DNA of 64,000 bases from Clostridiales bacterium Firm_04. Its GTDB lineage: Bacteria; Bacillota; Clostridia; Oscillospirales; Ruminococcaceae. Below, one piece after another: positions 33,130 through 44,900 of this stretch (position 1 is its first letter; each line of letters starts with the position of its first letter). Below the pieces are notes generated by a model that ran no database searches, was not told where the DNA came from, and saw nothing but the letters and a program-made list of their open reading frames with translations. Location: assembly GCA_001603005.1 (NCBI GenBank), contig LVAJ01000034.1, forward strand, positions 62,001-126,000, in the 5' to 3' direction. The position numbers and the translations under genes are program-made.

Positions 33130-33690
33130 ATACAACTCGCATAACCATTTGAAAAAGTTGTGCGGGCGGGGAGCCCCCGCGGGCATTTTCCTCCGGAGTG
33201 CGGCAGCGTGGCTCACCCAGCATTCGCAGTTCACGCCGCTAGACGCGGCTTCTGTGGCATAACTGCGCCCAGAAAAAAAGTGAATAGTAAATAGTGAAGA
33301 ATGAATAGTGAAAAACAGCGGTATCGCTGCGCGATCATTAAAAAGGCACGTAATCCAATCACACACGACGTATCCGGCGCGCACAGCATTAAAGTTTTGA
33401 TCGAACTTTTTCAAAAGTTCGCGGAGTCCAGAGTGAGTTTGCCTGTAAACTCATAGCGAAGCGTGCAAGAGCCTCTGGTCGCTCTCCGCAGAGAGCGAAA
33501 CTCCCCAGCGTTCTGTTTCGGGAAGAAAAGGGCTTGGGAAAAGCCCCCCTTTCTGAAAGGGGCAGCTTTTCCCATTCAAAATAGCATCCGCGCAGCGGAT
33601 ACCGCGGACATACATCCGACATGCAAATACGACATGCACAAATCCGACATACAAATCGACATTCATTCCGGCATTCAACCGCAACACGCA
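33130..33690 (-). repeat. Composite hairpin repeat (D then A, minus orientation)
   Basis: Read on the minus strand, the order is: degenerate GCATGTC-type short repeats (33600-33690); CGGATGCTATTTTGAATGGG; a long hairpin GGGAAAAGC/GCTTTTCCC; stem GGAGT/ACTCC; hairpin CGCTCTC/GAGAGCG (33480-33497); stem CCAGAG/CTCTGG; hairpin CGAACTTTT/AAAAGTTCG (33402-33421); GGTATCGCTGCGCGAT (about 33310-33326); a TTCACTATTCACT-type short tandem; and a type A repeat (33165-33275). The predicted ORFs in this region are by-products of the repeat. Confidence 0.8.
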
Positions 33691-33699
33691 CCCCCGCAA

Positions 33700-33744
33700 A
33701 CAAAATCCCGCCCGCAACCTGCATTGCGGACGGGATATTTTGTT
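33700..33744 (-). terminator. Terminator of the giant operon
   Basis: ATCCCGTCCGCAA pairs with TTGCGGGCGGGAT on the minus strand, followed by TTTTG. Confidence 0.7.
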
Positions 33745-33768
33745 GATACAGGCGCACAAACAGCGGGA

Positions 33769-36700
33769 TTATTTGATCAAGCCGTTTGTCTTGCACCAGC
33801 TTTCCGCCTTGGAACCCGTGGGCGCCGTGACGGTTTTCAGTGCATCGCAGCCATAGAACAGATCGTCGCCGATCTCGGTCAGACCGCTGCCGAGTGCCGC
33901 CTGCTCCAGCGCGCCGCAGTTGACGAACGCACCGGTGCCGATCGCCGCAACCGTGTCCGGAATCGTGATCTGTTTGAGCGCCGTGCAGTCATAGAACGCG
34001 CCGTCGCCGATCGCCGTCAGCGTTTCGGGCAGGATGATCTCCGTGCAGAAATGATTGTGCGCGAAAGCATCCGCCGCGATCTGCGTGCAGCTCTCCGAGA
34101 CCGTCACCGATTCCGTCTGCGCATAGCAGCGGTAGAGAATATTGCCGACATAAACGGTGCTGTGATTCCGCTCCGCACTCGTCTGCATTTTCGTGCCGTA
34201 GAATGCCTGCAAGCCGATCTCATCTACATTTGTGCTGTAATAGCCGTAAATACTGCCCAGCGAGCTGACATTGATAAACGCATAATCGCTGATCTTAGTC
34301 AGGCTCTCCGGCAGATACACAGTCACGAATCCGCCGTCCGCGATGCAGGCAGATCTGCCGTCGCCGAGTCTTGTGACAGGCTTGCCCTCGATCTCCGGCG
34401 GGATGTAGCAGTTCTCGCATGCCGGATAGACCTGCTCGATAAAGTCGATGCAGACCGTGTCGTCATCCTGCACATGATACCGGATTCCGGTCGGCTGATA
34501 ATCCGTGATAAAGCCTCTCCGGATCATATCATATTCATTGTAATACAGCGGACCTTCATACTGAATGGTCATGTCCACATCCTGAAAATCGCCGTTTTCA
34601 TCCCGCACAAAGCCGAATGTGCTTTCATCCATGTACGTATATTTGGCTGCGGATGTCACCTTTTTGATCGCCTTGCAGCCTGCAAAGGCATTCGTGATGA
34701 CCGAAAGCGACTCCGTGGTTTCAAACGTGACCGTTTCCAGTGCGGTGCAATCCGCAAACGCGCCGCCGTAAATACAGGTGATCCTCGGACCGAACGTGAT
34801 CTCCTTGAGCGAGGTGCATCCGCGGAAGCAGTCATCTGTCACATAGGTCAGCTCGCTCGGCAGCCGCACGCTTTTCAGTGCGGTACAGCCGCTGAATGCA
34901 CCGGTGCTGAAGCTGGTGCAGCCGTCCGGCAGCTCAATGGATTCCAGTGCGGTGCAGCCCGCGAATGCATGATCGTTGATATAGCTGAGACGCTGCGGGA
35001 AGATAACCTCTTTCAGGGATGTGCAGTTCTCGAAGGCTCTGCTTGAAATACTGGAGTTATACGCAGAGAACCGGAAGGATGTCAGCGATTCGCAGCCGGC
35101 AAATGAGCCGCTGCTGATGCTTTCCAGAACCGGCCATTCATTGGTGGTCAGCGACTTGCAGCCGCGGAATGCATCATTGCTGACATACATGATGCGCAGG
35201 CTGTCCACTTCCGTCAGCGATTCACAGCCGGAGAAGCAGCCGTTCGGGATCGAAGTGATGCGCGGGCTGAACGTGATCGTCTTGAGCTTTTTCGCATTGA
35301 AGCACATGTTGGACGGCAGCGAAGTGACCGAATCCGGCAGCGAGATGCTGACCGCCTCTGCTTCCGCAAAAGCGCCGTCCCGCACGCCCTGAACGGGCAC
35401 GCCGTCAATCTGCTCCGGCACGACAAGCGTTTCCACCTTTTTGTCGCAGCCGGAAACATATGCATATGTCTCATAAACCTCAAAGATCAGACCGCTTTTG
35501 CTGTCCGTCACGGTTTTGAACAGGTCCGCATTATAGGAAGTCGTAACGGTCGTTTCGGTCGTGGTCTCCGTTCCGGTGACTGCCGGCGCCGTGGTCACAT
35601 TGCCGGTCAGTTTCAGGGTATAGCCGGCTTTCTGTGCCGTTTTGGCTGTATCCGAATCGGCAGCCGCAGTCAGTTCCGTCGTTTCCGGCACGATCGTTGT
35701 ACCGATGTCCCGGATATGTGCCGGCAGCGCAAGCGATTTCAGCGCTGTGCAGCCGAGGAAGCAGTTCGATTCGATCTCTTCAAGACCGTCCGGCAGCTGC
35801 ACGGATGCGAGCTGTTCGCAGTTCTGGAAGACACTGGGATCCAGATTTGTGACCTTTTCGGGGATCACGACGGATTTCAGACCGGACTGATAAAACGCCT
35901 GCGACCGGATCGTTCTGACCGTTTCCGGCAGCGTGATCTGTGTAAGCGATGTGCAGCCGGAGAACAGATTGGACGTGATCTCTGTGAGCGAAGCCGGCAG
36001 CGTGATCGTTTTCAGCGCCTTGCATCCGCTGAATGCGCCGCTCTGAATGCTGCTGACCGACGCCGGAATGCGGATCTGTTCGAGCGACTCACAGTTTGTG
36101 AAGACGCCGCTGCTGATGACATGCACGCTCTCCGGAATCGTAATGTCCTTCAGCGCTTTACAGCCGGAGAACATCGAAGGCGGCACGGTATGCAGATGCG
36201 CAGGCAGCTGCACATTCGTCAGCGCTGCGCACCCGCTGAACACGCCTGTTCCGAATGTTTTCAGGGAATCCGGCATCTCGATCTTTGTCAGCGCCGTGCA
36301 GCTTTGGAATACGCTTGTCCCCATTGTATTCAGTCTGCGCGGCAGTGTGACCTGCGTCAGCGCAGAGCAGCTCTGGAATGCATAGTCCGGCAGTGCCGCG
36401 ATGCTGTCCGGAAGTGTCACTTCGGTCAGCGCCGTGCAGCTTCTGAACGCGCTCTTGCTGAGCGTCACAACCGATTTCGGGATCGAAACGGTTTTCATTG
36501 CTTGGCAGTTATAGAATGCCTGCTCGCCGATCGAGGTCACCGTGTCCGGGATCTCCGCGTGTTCCAGCTTCGGGCAGCCGCTGAACAATCTGTACGTGAT
36601 ATACGTGCAGCCTTCCGGCAGCGTGATTTCCGTGATGCCGGTTCCGGCAAAGCAGCCTTCCCCAAGCCGTGTTGTCGTTGCAGTACCCATGAAGCGGATC

Positions 36701-38988
36701 TCGCTGATGCCGGAGCACATATAAAATGCATTTTTCGCGAGCGTGCAGGTTTCCGGGATCACAAGCTCCGGTCCGAGCGAGGTGCAGCTCTGGAATGCTG
36801 CTTCTCCGATCGAAGTGACTTCCTGCGGGATCGTGAATTTCAGCTTGCTGCATCCGGAGAAGAACGAAGTCGGAATAACAGTCAGTTTTCCGCGATACTC
36901 CACCTGCTCCAGCGAGCTGCAGCCCTGAAACAGACCGACAGGCAGCTGATAGTTTGAAATATCATCAGAAAAGCGCACTGCCCGCAGCTTTGTACAGCCG
37001 GAGAACATGCCGGTTGTCAGCGGCAGATCCGACGGGATCGTCAGCTGCCGGATCGAACGGATGCCGGAAAATGCATTTGCATCATACTGCATATCCTTTG
37101 AAAGCGGCAGCGTATCCAGCGCGAGCATGCCGCTGAATGCACCGGAACCGATTTTTTCAACGGTATCCGGCAGCTTCCGGATCCGGAGCGAAGCACACTG
37201 TGCAAATGCACGGCTGCCGATCTCCGTCAGCTTTGCCGGCAGCCCGACTGTTTTCAGACTGCTGCATCCGTCGAACAGATTGCCCGGAATCACCGTGAGT
37301 GTATCCGGCAGCGTAACATCCGTCAGCTTGCGGCAGCCGTGGAATGCAAGTTCGCCGAGCGATTCCACCGCACTCAGATCCGGCAGCTCCGCCAGCATAC
37401 TGCATCCCGAAAATGCACTGCTTCCAATTGCAGCCACATGCTCCGAAACCGTGATCTTTTCAAGCTTTTCGCAGCCGGAGAACGAACCTTCACCAATGCT
37501 TTCCGCAGCAGGCGCCTGCACCTCGCGCAGCACGGAACAGCCGCTGCAAAGCAAATCCGGAATGCTCTTGACCGTATCCGGCAGCGTAAGCGTTTCCAGC
37601 TTCGTGCAGTACCGGAACACCTGCGTGCCGAGCGATTCGATCCCGCCCGTGCAGGTCACTGTCCGGAGATCGCTGCAGCCGGAAAACGCGCTGTTCCCGA
37701 TCGCCTTCACAGAAGCCGGAATGGTCATCTCCTGCAGCTTCCGGCAGGATGCAAACGCAGACTCGCCGATCGAACTGAAGCAGTCGGAAAGCTGCACCGT
37801 TTTCAGCTGATAGCAGCTGTTGAACGCACTGTCTCCGATGAATCTCGTGTCGCCCGCCTCTGCGCGCTCCCCGAAGGAGACCGTTTCCAGCGCCGGGCAA
37901 TATGCAAATGCGCTGTTTCCGACATTCGCATTCATATGCGCCGCCTTGACCGATTTCAGGCTGTAACAGCTGCTGAACGCGTTGCTGCCGATCATCTGCA
38001 GCGAATCCGGCAGCACGATATCCTGCAGGGAATAGCAGTAGCCGAACGCGTTTTCGCCGATATACTGCAGTGATTCCGGCAGATCAACATGCTCCAGCAC
38101 CTTGCAGTATTGCAGCATTCCGTTCGGGATCGCTTTCAGATCCTTCGGCAGATGCAGGGATTTCAGCGCGGAGCACTGATAGAACGCATAGTTTCCGATG
38201 CCCTGCACGCTGTCCGGAATGTCGATCTCCGCGAGCGCCGTGCAGTACTGGAATGCATATTCCGAGATCATTTTCAGATCTTTCGGCAGCTGCACTTTGG
38301 TCAGGCGGCTGCAGTACCGGAACAGATTCGGTGCCAGCACATTGAGCGAATCCGGCAGCGTGACCGAAACGAGCCGATCCGATACCGCGGAAAACGCATC
38401 GGATGCGATCGCAGTCACCGGCTTGCCGCCGAGTGTCGCCGGAATGACCGGATTCGGATCGCTGCTCTGCCAGCGCACGATCGCCGCGCCGTCTTTGGAA
38501 AGCGTATAGACCGCGCCGGTTTCCTGATCGGTGATCTCCGCAGGCGCCGCAGTTGTTGTGACAGCAGCAGCCGTGGTCGCAGCAGCAGTCGTGACCGTCG
38601 TTTTCGCCGCAGATGTGGTCGCAGCAGCGGTCGTTTTTGCGGTTGTTGTGGTCTTTGCAGCCGCAGTGGTTTTTGCCGCTGTCGTGGTCTTTGCCGCCGC
38701 AGTCGTTTTCGCGGTTGTTGTGGTCTTTGCCGCCGCAGTGGTTTTTGCGGCAGCCGTTGTTTTCGCGGTCGTTGTCGTGACCGCAGCCGTGGTCGTGACC
38801 GCCGGCGCTGTTGTTTCAGCCGCAGGCGTCACCGCCGTATAGCCGAATGCCGGCAGTACGGTATCAGCCGTCAGCGTGCGGGAATCTGCGGCGGCAGCAT
38901 GCATCACCGCCGCAGTCATTGCGGCAGCAGTGACCACTGCCGCAAACCGCCGGACCGACCGGTCGGATTTCATCTGATTCGGATTCAT
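33769..38988 (-). CDS. Giant secreted LRR_5 (BspA-like) protein
   Basis: The 1739-residue protein has a signal peptide (MKSDRSVRRFAAVVTAAAM to about residue 35) and a Thr/Ala/Lys low-complexity stretch at residues 53-152 built from AAAKTT-like units. A first block of LRR_5 repeats runs to about residue 1120, with repeats of about 23 residues (pattern IGxxAFxxCxxLxxVxLPxxV). After a second Thr-rich linker (about 1126-1158) comes a second LRR block to the C-terminus. No dockerin or sorting signal is visible. LRR_5 arrays of this kind usually mediate adhesion. The start overlaps the upstream stop by 4 bp, so it is co-translated with the 2814-residue protein and may act with it at the surface. 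Confidence 0.93.
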   Translation of the reverse strand: MNPNQMKSDRSVRRFAAVVTAAAMTAAVMHAAAADSRTLTADTVLPAFGYTAVTPAAETTAPAVTTTAAVTTTTAKTTAAAKTTAAAKTTTTAKTTAAAKTTTAAKTTAAAKTTTTAKTTAAATTSAAKTTVTTAAATTAAAVTTTAAPAEITDQETGAVYTLSKDGAAIVRWQSSDPNPVIPATLGGKPVTAIASDAFSAVSDRLVSVTLPDSLNVLAPNLFRYCSRLTKVQLPKDLKMISEYAFQYCTALAEIDIPDSVQGIGNYAFYQCSALKSLHLPKDLKAIPNGMLQYCKVLEHVDLPESLQYIGENAFGYCYSLQDIVLPDSLQMIGSNAFSSCYSLKSVKAAHMNANVGNSAFAYCPALETVSFGERAEAGDTRFIGDSAFNSCYQLKTVQLSDCFSSIGESAFASCRKLQEMTIPASVKAIGNSAFSGCSDLRTVTCTGGIESLGTQVFRYCTKLETLTLPDTVKSIPDLLCSGCSVLREVQAPAAESIGEGSFSGCEKLEKITVSEHVAAIGSSAFSGCSMLAELPDLSAVESLGELAFHGCRKLTDVTLPDTLTVIPGNLFDGCSSLKTVGLPAKLTEIGSRAFAQCASLRIRKLPDTVEKIGSGAFSGMLALDTLPLSKDMQYDANAFSGIRSIRQLTIPSDLPLTTGMFSGCTKLRAVRFSDDISNYQLPVGLFQGCSSLEQVEYRGKLTVIPTSFFSGCSKLKFTIPQEVTSIGEAAFQSCTSLGPELVIPETCTLAKNAFYMCSGISEIRFMGTATTTRLGEGCFAGTGITEITLPEGCTYITYRLFSGCPKLEHAEIPDTVTSIGEQAFYNCQAMKTVSIPKSVVTLSKSAFRSCTALTEVTLPDSIAALPDYAFQSCSALTQVTLPRRLNTMGTSVFQSCTALTKIEMPDSLKTFGTGVFSGCAALTNVQLPAHLHTVPPSMFSGCKALKDITIPESVHVISSGVFTNCESLEQIRIPASVSSIQSGAFSGCKALKTITLPASLTEITSNLFSGCTSLTQITLPETVRTIRSQAFYQSGLKSVVIPEKVTNLDPSVFQNCEQLASVQLPDGLEEIESNCFLGCTALKSLALPAHIRDIGTTIVPETTELTAAADSDTAKTAQKAGYTLKLTGNVTTAPAVTGTETTTETTVTTSYNADLFKTVTDSKSGLIFEVYETYAYVSGCDKKVETLVVPEQIDGVPVQGVRDGAFAEAEAVSISLPDSVTSLPSNMCFNAKKLKTITFSPRITSIPNGCFSGCESLTEVDSLRIMYVSNDAFRGCKSLTTNEWPVLESISSGSFAGCESLTSFRFSAYNSSISSRAFENCTSLKEVIFPQRLSYINDHAFAGCTALESIELPDGCTSFSTGAFSGCTALKSVRLPSELTYVTDDCFRGCTSLKEITFGPRITCIYGGAFADCTALETVTFETTESLSVITNAFAGCKAIKKVTSAAKYTYMDESTFGFVRDENGDFQDVDMTIQYEGPLYYNEYDMIRRGFITDYQPTGIRYHVQDDDTVCIDFIEQVYPACENCYIPPEIEGKPVTRLGDGRSACIADGGFVTVYLPESLTKISDYAFINVSSLGSIYGYYSTNVDEIGLQAFYGTKMQTSAERNHSTVYVGNILYRCYAQTESVTVSESCTQIAADAFAHNHFCTEIILPETLTAIGDGAFYDCTALKQITIPDTVAAIGTGAFVNCGALEQAALGSGLTEIGDDLFYGCDALKTVTAPTGSKAESWCKTNGLIK

Positions 38989-41900
38989 GCCTCAGCACCT
39001 CCGTTTTCTTCATTCGCCATGTATTCCTCAAAGTTCAGTTCGGTCTTGCCGGAAACCTGAAAATCGACGTAATAACGCAGCAGGATCATCGCATCGAACA
39101 GATCGACATTGCCGTTCTTGTCCACATCGCCGTATTGCATCTGCGTCGGGGACAATCCGAGGTCATCCAGCTGTGCGACCTGTCTTGTGTAGCATTTCAG
39201 AGCCATTGTGGAGTCAAGCAGACCGACCTTGCCGTCGAGATTGATGTCGCCGAGTTTGCCCGGATCAAAGCCGCTCTTGGAAAGCATGACCATCGTGCTG
39301 TTATTCTTCATATCGGCATCTGCGGTCTCGCTCTCTGCGGTAATGAGGACGAAGCTGCGGTAGCAGTCGCCGAGCACATCCGCAGAATCCAGCTGCCAGA
39401 AGGCTGCCTTATGCGGCTCGATCACATCGGAGACCAGCTCCAGCGTTTCCGCATCGGTACGCATCGGCTTCACATGCAGGCAGACCGCTGCCGGCACATT
39501 GCTTTCGTTTTCCGCATAGATCGTCACGAGTGTTCTGTCGCCTTCATACTCGACCTCTGTCTCAACTGCGATGTCTGTCTTTGTGAGATCCAGCTCCGCC
39601 TGATTGTCGTCCGGCGTTCTGTCGGTATCGCCCGCCATGACGTTCACGGTATAGACCGCAGCATCCAGCTTTGCGGGGAGCACCGGCGCAAAGGTCACGC
39701 TTTCCGATTCGCCCGAAGGGATCGAAACGGTCTGCGTATCGGAAGCGATCTCGCTGCCGCTCTCATCGAGGACTTTGAGGATCAGCGTATCCGCCGCGCG
39801 TGTGCCGGCATTCCGGACGTCCAGCGTGATCGGGAGTGCCGCGCCGTCTCTGACATCCGCACGGCTGAACGCAGGCGCCGAGATGCTCAGATCCGTTGTG
39901 TCATGCAGGATGCCGCCGGTCAGGGCACTGCTGCGGGAAACGCCGCTGTCTGCGACTTCCGCCTCGGAGCGTGTCATTGCATAGAGCGTGTCATCGCCGA
40001 GCGCTGCGATCGCAAGGCGCTCATAGTACAGATCTTTTCCGGATTCCAGACAAACCGGCTCGGAGAAGCATTCGCGTTCGCTGTCATATTTAACGCTGAA
40101 CAGTGCCGCTGCCGCATCGGTATTCCGCAGGAACAGCACCTGATCGCCGACAGCCGCATAGCGGTCGGTCAGACCGAATGCCGTGCCGTCCAGCAGCTCC
40201 TCTGCATCGGAAAGATTCTTTGTGCCAAAGAGCTTGCCGTCCTGATACCAGATGAGACCGTTTTCGCCGGAAACAGGCAGGACTGTGAACTGCGGTGCGG
40301 AAATGCAGCCATCTGCGAGCTCCGTGACATTGCCCGAAAGATCAGCTGCGCAGAGCTTGCGTGCAGCGGGATCCTCTGCATCCGGAACATACACGCAGAC
40401 CGGTTCGCCGTCCGCATTCAGTCCGCAGGTCATCGCGCAGATCGCCGTCTGACCGGAAACCAGTGTTTTCGGCTCGCTCCAGCCGGTTTCTGTTTCTTCT
40501 GCGCAGAGGATCGCATTGCTGTCGTCATTGCCGAAGATCAGACCGTTTGCATTGGAGCGCCAGAACAGATAGGTCTTGCCGTCAGCTGCCTGTACAAATG
40601 CCGGAGCGGAAGCATAGCCGCCCGCCTCATTGACATTCAGCGTCCGGAAATCGGTGAAACCGGAAGCTTCGGGATCGAATTTTGCCGTTTTGAAGACCAG
40701 CTGCTTTGCATAATCATTGAGGGACGGTGTGTCCTCATCCGCAAAGACTGCGCCGGATTCGAGATACGCCAGCCGGATGCCGTCTGCGCCTGCATAGAGC
40801 ACCGGTGTGGTATCTGCATTCTGATTGTCGTCCACCGCTGCGGGTGCCGACCATGTCTTTGTTTCTGCATCATAGACAGAGCAGACTGCATACGGTGCAT
40901 TGGAAATGCCGCGTGCAATATCCTTTTCGATCCAGACAAGGACTGCATTTGTGCCGTCGCTTGCAAGGACCGGAGCAGATCCGCCGGAAATGCCGCTGCG
41001 GAGCACTGCGGTGCTGTCTGCGGTCAGTGCGCCGTTCCATTCGCCCGCCGCCGGAATTTCATCCGCCGTAAACGGACGGTACAGCTCCGGATCGGAGACC
41101 GTCGAAGTGACCGGCTTGCCGTCTGCTGTCTGCAATCCGTAGCCGCCGCGGACAGGCGGTCTGCCGGCAGAGAACGGATAGAATGTAATGGAACCGCTGA
41201 ACACCGTCAGATCAAAGAGCTCCCAGTCGAGCAGCTCGCCGCGAACACCGACCGAACCGTCAAGCCAGACGCGATCCAGCGACGGATCATATTCGGATGC
41301 AGCCAGCAGACCGGAAATATTCAGCCCCGCCGTGCCGTAAATGCTGACGCTTGCAACATCATTCACACCGATGCCGAGCTCCGGCGTGACGGTGATGCCT
41401 GCGGTGCCGGTGATCTGGTAGCTCCAGCCGCTGCGGTCCGGCTCCTCGATGTAGTAGGTGTACTGTACGCCTGCGGACGCGCTGAACGAAGCGCCGAGTT
41501 CGATCGCCACAAAGAACGGGATCGGCTCCAGCGTCTGGAACAGCGTCGTGCTTGCAGAACCGGAAATGCCGACATTGATCGTACCGCTGACGGCAGCTTC
41601 CTCTGTTTCGATATCAATGCTTGCTTCAAATTCCACGCCGATCGAGAAGTTCAGCTCGGCGGATTCACCGATCTTGATCTTGATCGTGTGTTCGATGCCG
41701 AATGTTGCGGAGCAGGAGGTCTCCGAGACCTCAAATGCGGCATCCCAGTCCGTGCCGCTGGATACATCGTCGTCATCATCGTCGTCATCGTCATCGTCGT
41801 CATCAAAGACGCTGAGATCCGGGAACGGGATCGTCAGGTCGAGGTCGCCGCCCCATTCTGCAACGACCGACGGTGCAGGGATCGTGAACTGCACGCCGCC

Positions 41901-44900
41901 GTTCGAGAAATGGCTGCGGATATCATCAAACATATCCTGATAAGTAGCCGCCGACGGATTGACGATCTTGAAGCACAGCGGCGTCCGGAACACATCGCCG
42001 CGCCCTGCCGTCACGCGCACGCCGACGCCGGCACCTGCATGGAAATCTCTGCCGGAAAGACCGGTGAACACAGCGGTATCGCCCTTCTGCTCCACGGTCT
42101 GGATCACGCGGTCGCCCTGCATCAGTTCAAACTTTTCGACTTCCGAGCGGCAGATCACTTTCAGCGTAAATTCATCGTTCTTTCCGCGGTCAATGTTATA
42201 GACCTTGCGCAAAACATCGGTGCCGTTCACCGTCGCGCGGCTCAGCCCGAAGTCACTGCTCTCGTAGTCGCCCGCCAGTACAAAAGTGTCCATGCGATAG
42301 GCTTTGCTCATCGGGAAGGTATACTGCATTTCCTTATACGGCTTATAGCCTTCCGCGGTGATCGCGAGCTGACCGGATGTACCGGCATCGCCGCGCGGAA
42401 CGACCAGTCTGCCGCGTTCATCGGTCGTACCGGTAAAGGTAGAGGCTGCGCCGTTTGCCAGCACCTGAACGCGGACTTCTGCCCCCTTGATCTCCTCGCC
42501 CGCCTTGTTTTTGACCAGGAACAGGAAATCCTTTTCCTTGTCAAACTGAATGCCGTAGAACGGATCGTTGACGTTCACGAGCCGCACCGGTGCGATCTGC
42601 ACCGTGACATCGCCCGATGATTCGGATTCCAGCGAGCTTTCGATCGCTCTGAGGCTTTTGAAAAAATACGGATTATCGAGTCCGGAGATGCGGTACACGA
42701 TGCTGAATGTCTCGCCCGGGTTCAGGACAGAGAGCTTCTCCGTATTGGAAATGACCTTGACAACACCGTCCGTGCCGGTGAGGCGCGTCTGGAACGGCTT
42801 CGCGAGTGCCGGCTTCTCCGGTGTGCCGAGCTGATTGGAGAGCACATCACTGATATCGGTCTGCAATTCGTAGATTTTTTCCGGTGTCTTGTTTTCGACG
42901 ACCAGCTCTGCGAGCAGTGTTTTGCCGTTCATGACCGGATTCAGATTGAGCGTCACGGCGGCAGCTTTCTTTCCGTAAACACGGATATTGTTATCGGACG
43001 GGAAGTTCATCGCGATCGGCTCATTGAACGGCTGCAGCGTTGCGCTGAGATCCGCGCTGAAGCCGTAATTGCCGGCGCTGTCGCCGCGGATGATCCAGCT
43101 GATCTTCTTGTTGGATCCGCCCGCAAGGCGGTCAAAGCTGACCACGCGCTCTGCCGATTTGGAAGAATCATCCATCAGTGTCAGACCTGCCGGCAGATTC
43201 AGGGAAACCGTGCAGTCCTCCAGTGCAAATTCTGCGGAAGCATTGTTCAGCAGGAACATGTCAACCTGGAAGAACTCCTTGAGGAACTGCACCTTTGCCG
43301 GCACACGCAGCAGCACGACCGCACCGGCATCCTTGGAGACCGCGTGTACCCGATAGGTATAATGTTCGCCGTTCTGCTGCGTCGAATAGACTCTGCCGCT
43401 GTCGAGGTCAATGGTCACGGAAAGATCATCGCCGCTGTCGTCGGATGCCTTGGCTTCATATGTCATCGACACATTGATCGTGACGATATTGCAGTTTTCG
43501 GGATTCGCCACCGAAATGCCGGCTGCCTTGATCTGTGCAGGCGACAGGCGCTTCACTTCATATCTCGCATCCACGAGCTGATCCTTTTCCACGGAAAGGC
43601 TGACCTCATTGCTGCTGCCCGCGGTCAGCTCAACAGTCTTGGATGCCGGCAGATAGCCCGTGCCGTAAACGCCGATCTCATGTGTACCGGCAGTGGAATA
43701 GAACTCTGCTTTGCCGTTTTCATCCGTTTCGCAGCGCAGCTGATTTTCCGTACCCGGATCGACAAAGGCCGCGACATTTGCCGCCGGTTCGCCGCTCATG
43801 TTCAGGACGGTCATCTGCACGGCTGCCAGCTTGGAAGGCTCTGCGACCGTGACCGTCACGGTTTTGGAATCCGAGAAGCCCGCGCCGTTCGTGACGGTCA
43901 GCGTTGCCTCATAGACGCCTGCTTCCGCATAGGTATGACGGAACACGGCATCCCGCACCGATTCCGCGATATCCTGCGTCTTGTCGCCGTAATCCATCGT
44001 GATCTTTGTGATCTCATCCGGATTCTGCGAGCCGGATGCATCGAAAGTATATTCCGCGCCGAGCACCTGTGCCGCAGCATACTGCAGCACTGCCTTCGGC
44101 ACAGCCTGCACCTTGACCGGATCGAGCGTACAGACGACCTCACTGCCGTTCTGCATCAGCGCAGAAATGCTGTAAGTGTACATGCCGCTGACGGTCAGCT
44201 TCGTGTCCTCATAGGTATATACCGAGCCGGAGGCTGGATAAACGGTGTTGATCAGATATTCCCCGTTATCGCCGATCCGGCGCAGGAATCTGAATGAACG
44301 CACCTTGCTTGCATCCTTACAGACAAAGGTCAGCACAATGCGGTCGGATTCCTGCTTTGCGGCAAAGTCCGTGATCTCCGCCTTGCTGTCATCGACTGCA
44401 AATGTATATTCCTTCTGACAGACATTGTCCGAGGTATCCTTCGCCGTGATCTGCACCGTGACGCTGCTTTCTTTCAGCACCGATTCCGGCAGAACGGTCT
44501 GCACGCGCATCTGCGTCTTCGTGTCATTCTGCTCCATGACCTCGGTTTTCAGCGCTGTCCATTCATCGGTATCCCCGCAGCGGAATGCCGCCTCAACGGA
44601 AGCAATCTGCACATTGTCCGCCGCAATGATCTGCAGCTTGCGGAATGCAGAGCAGACGATGCCGGCATTGGAGAGATAGCATTCTGTGATCTCCGGCTCC
44701 GCTTTGTCCGGTGTGCGCGTGACGGTGACCGGTGCCGAATATGCACTGAGATTGCCGGCTGCGTCATAGGCTGCCGCACGGTAGGTATAGGTCTGATCCG
44801 ATGTCACCGCTTTGTCGGTATAGCTGACATAGGTAACATGGTCAAGCAGCACGGTATAATCCTTGCTGTCCTTGCCCACTGCGCGCTCCAGCCGGTAGGA

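Noticed and set aside
38531..38830. Apparent plus-strand hydrophobic Val/Ala protein (103 codons)
   Set aside because: It is the complement of the Thr/Ala/Lys low-complexity region of the LRR giant. The same holds for 26914-27273 and 31065-31565 opposite Thr-rich linkers.
41763..41803. Simple repeat of GAT/GAC codons as an unstable microsatellite
   Set aside because: GAT and GAC are mixed irregularly, so it encodes a fixed Asp run instead of a uniform repeat prone to slippage.
39135..42620. Open frame of 1161 codons antisense to the giant scaffold gene; similarly 45180-47390 and 11925-15293
   Set aside because: These have low-complexity Arg/His/Cys-rich composition with no motifs or start signals. 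They are explained by codon bias on the other strand.
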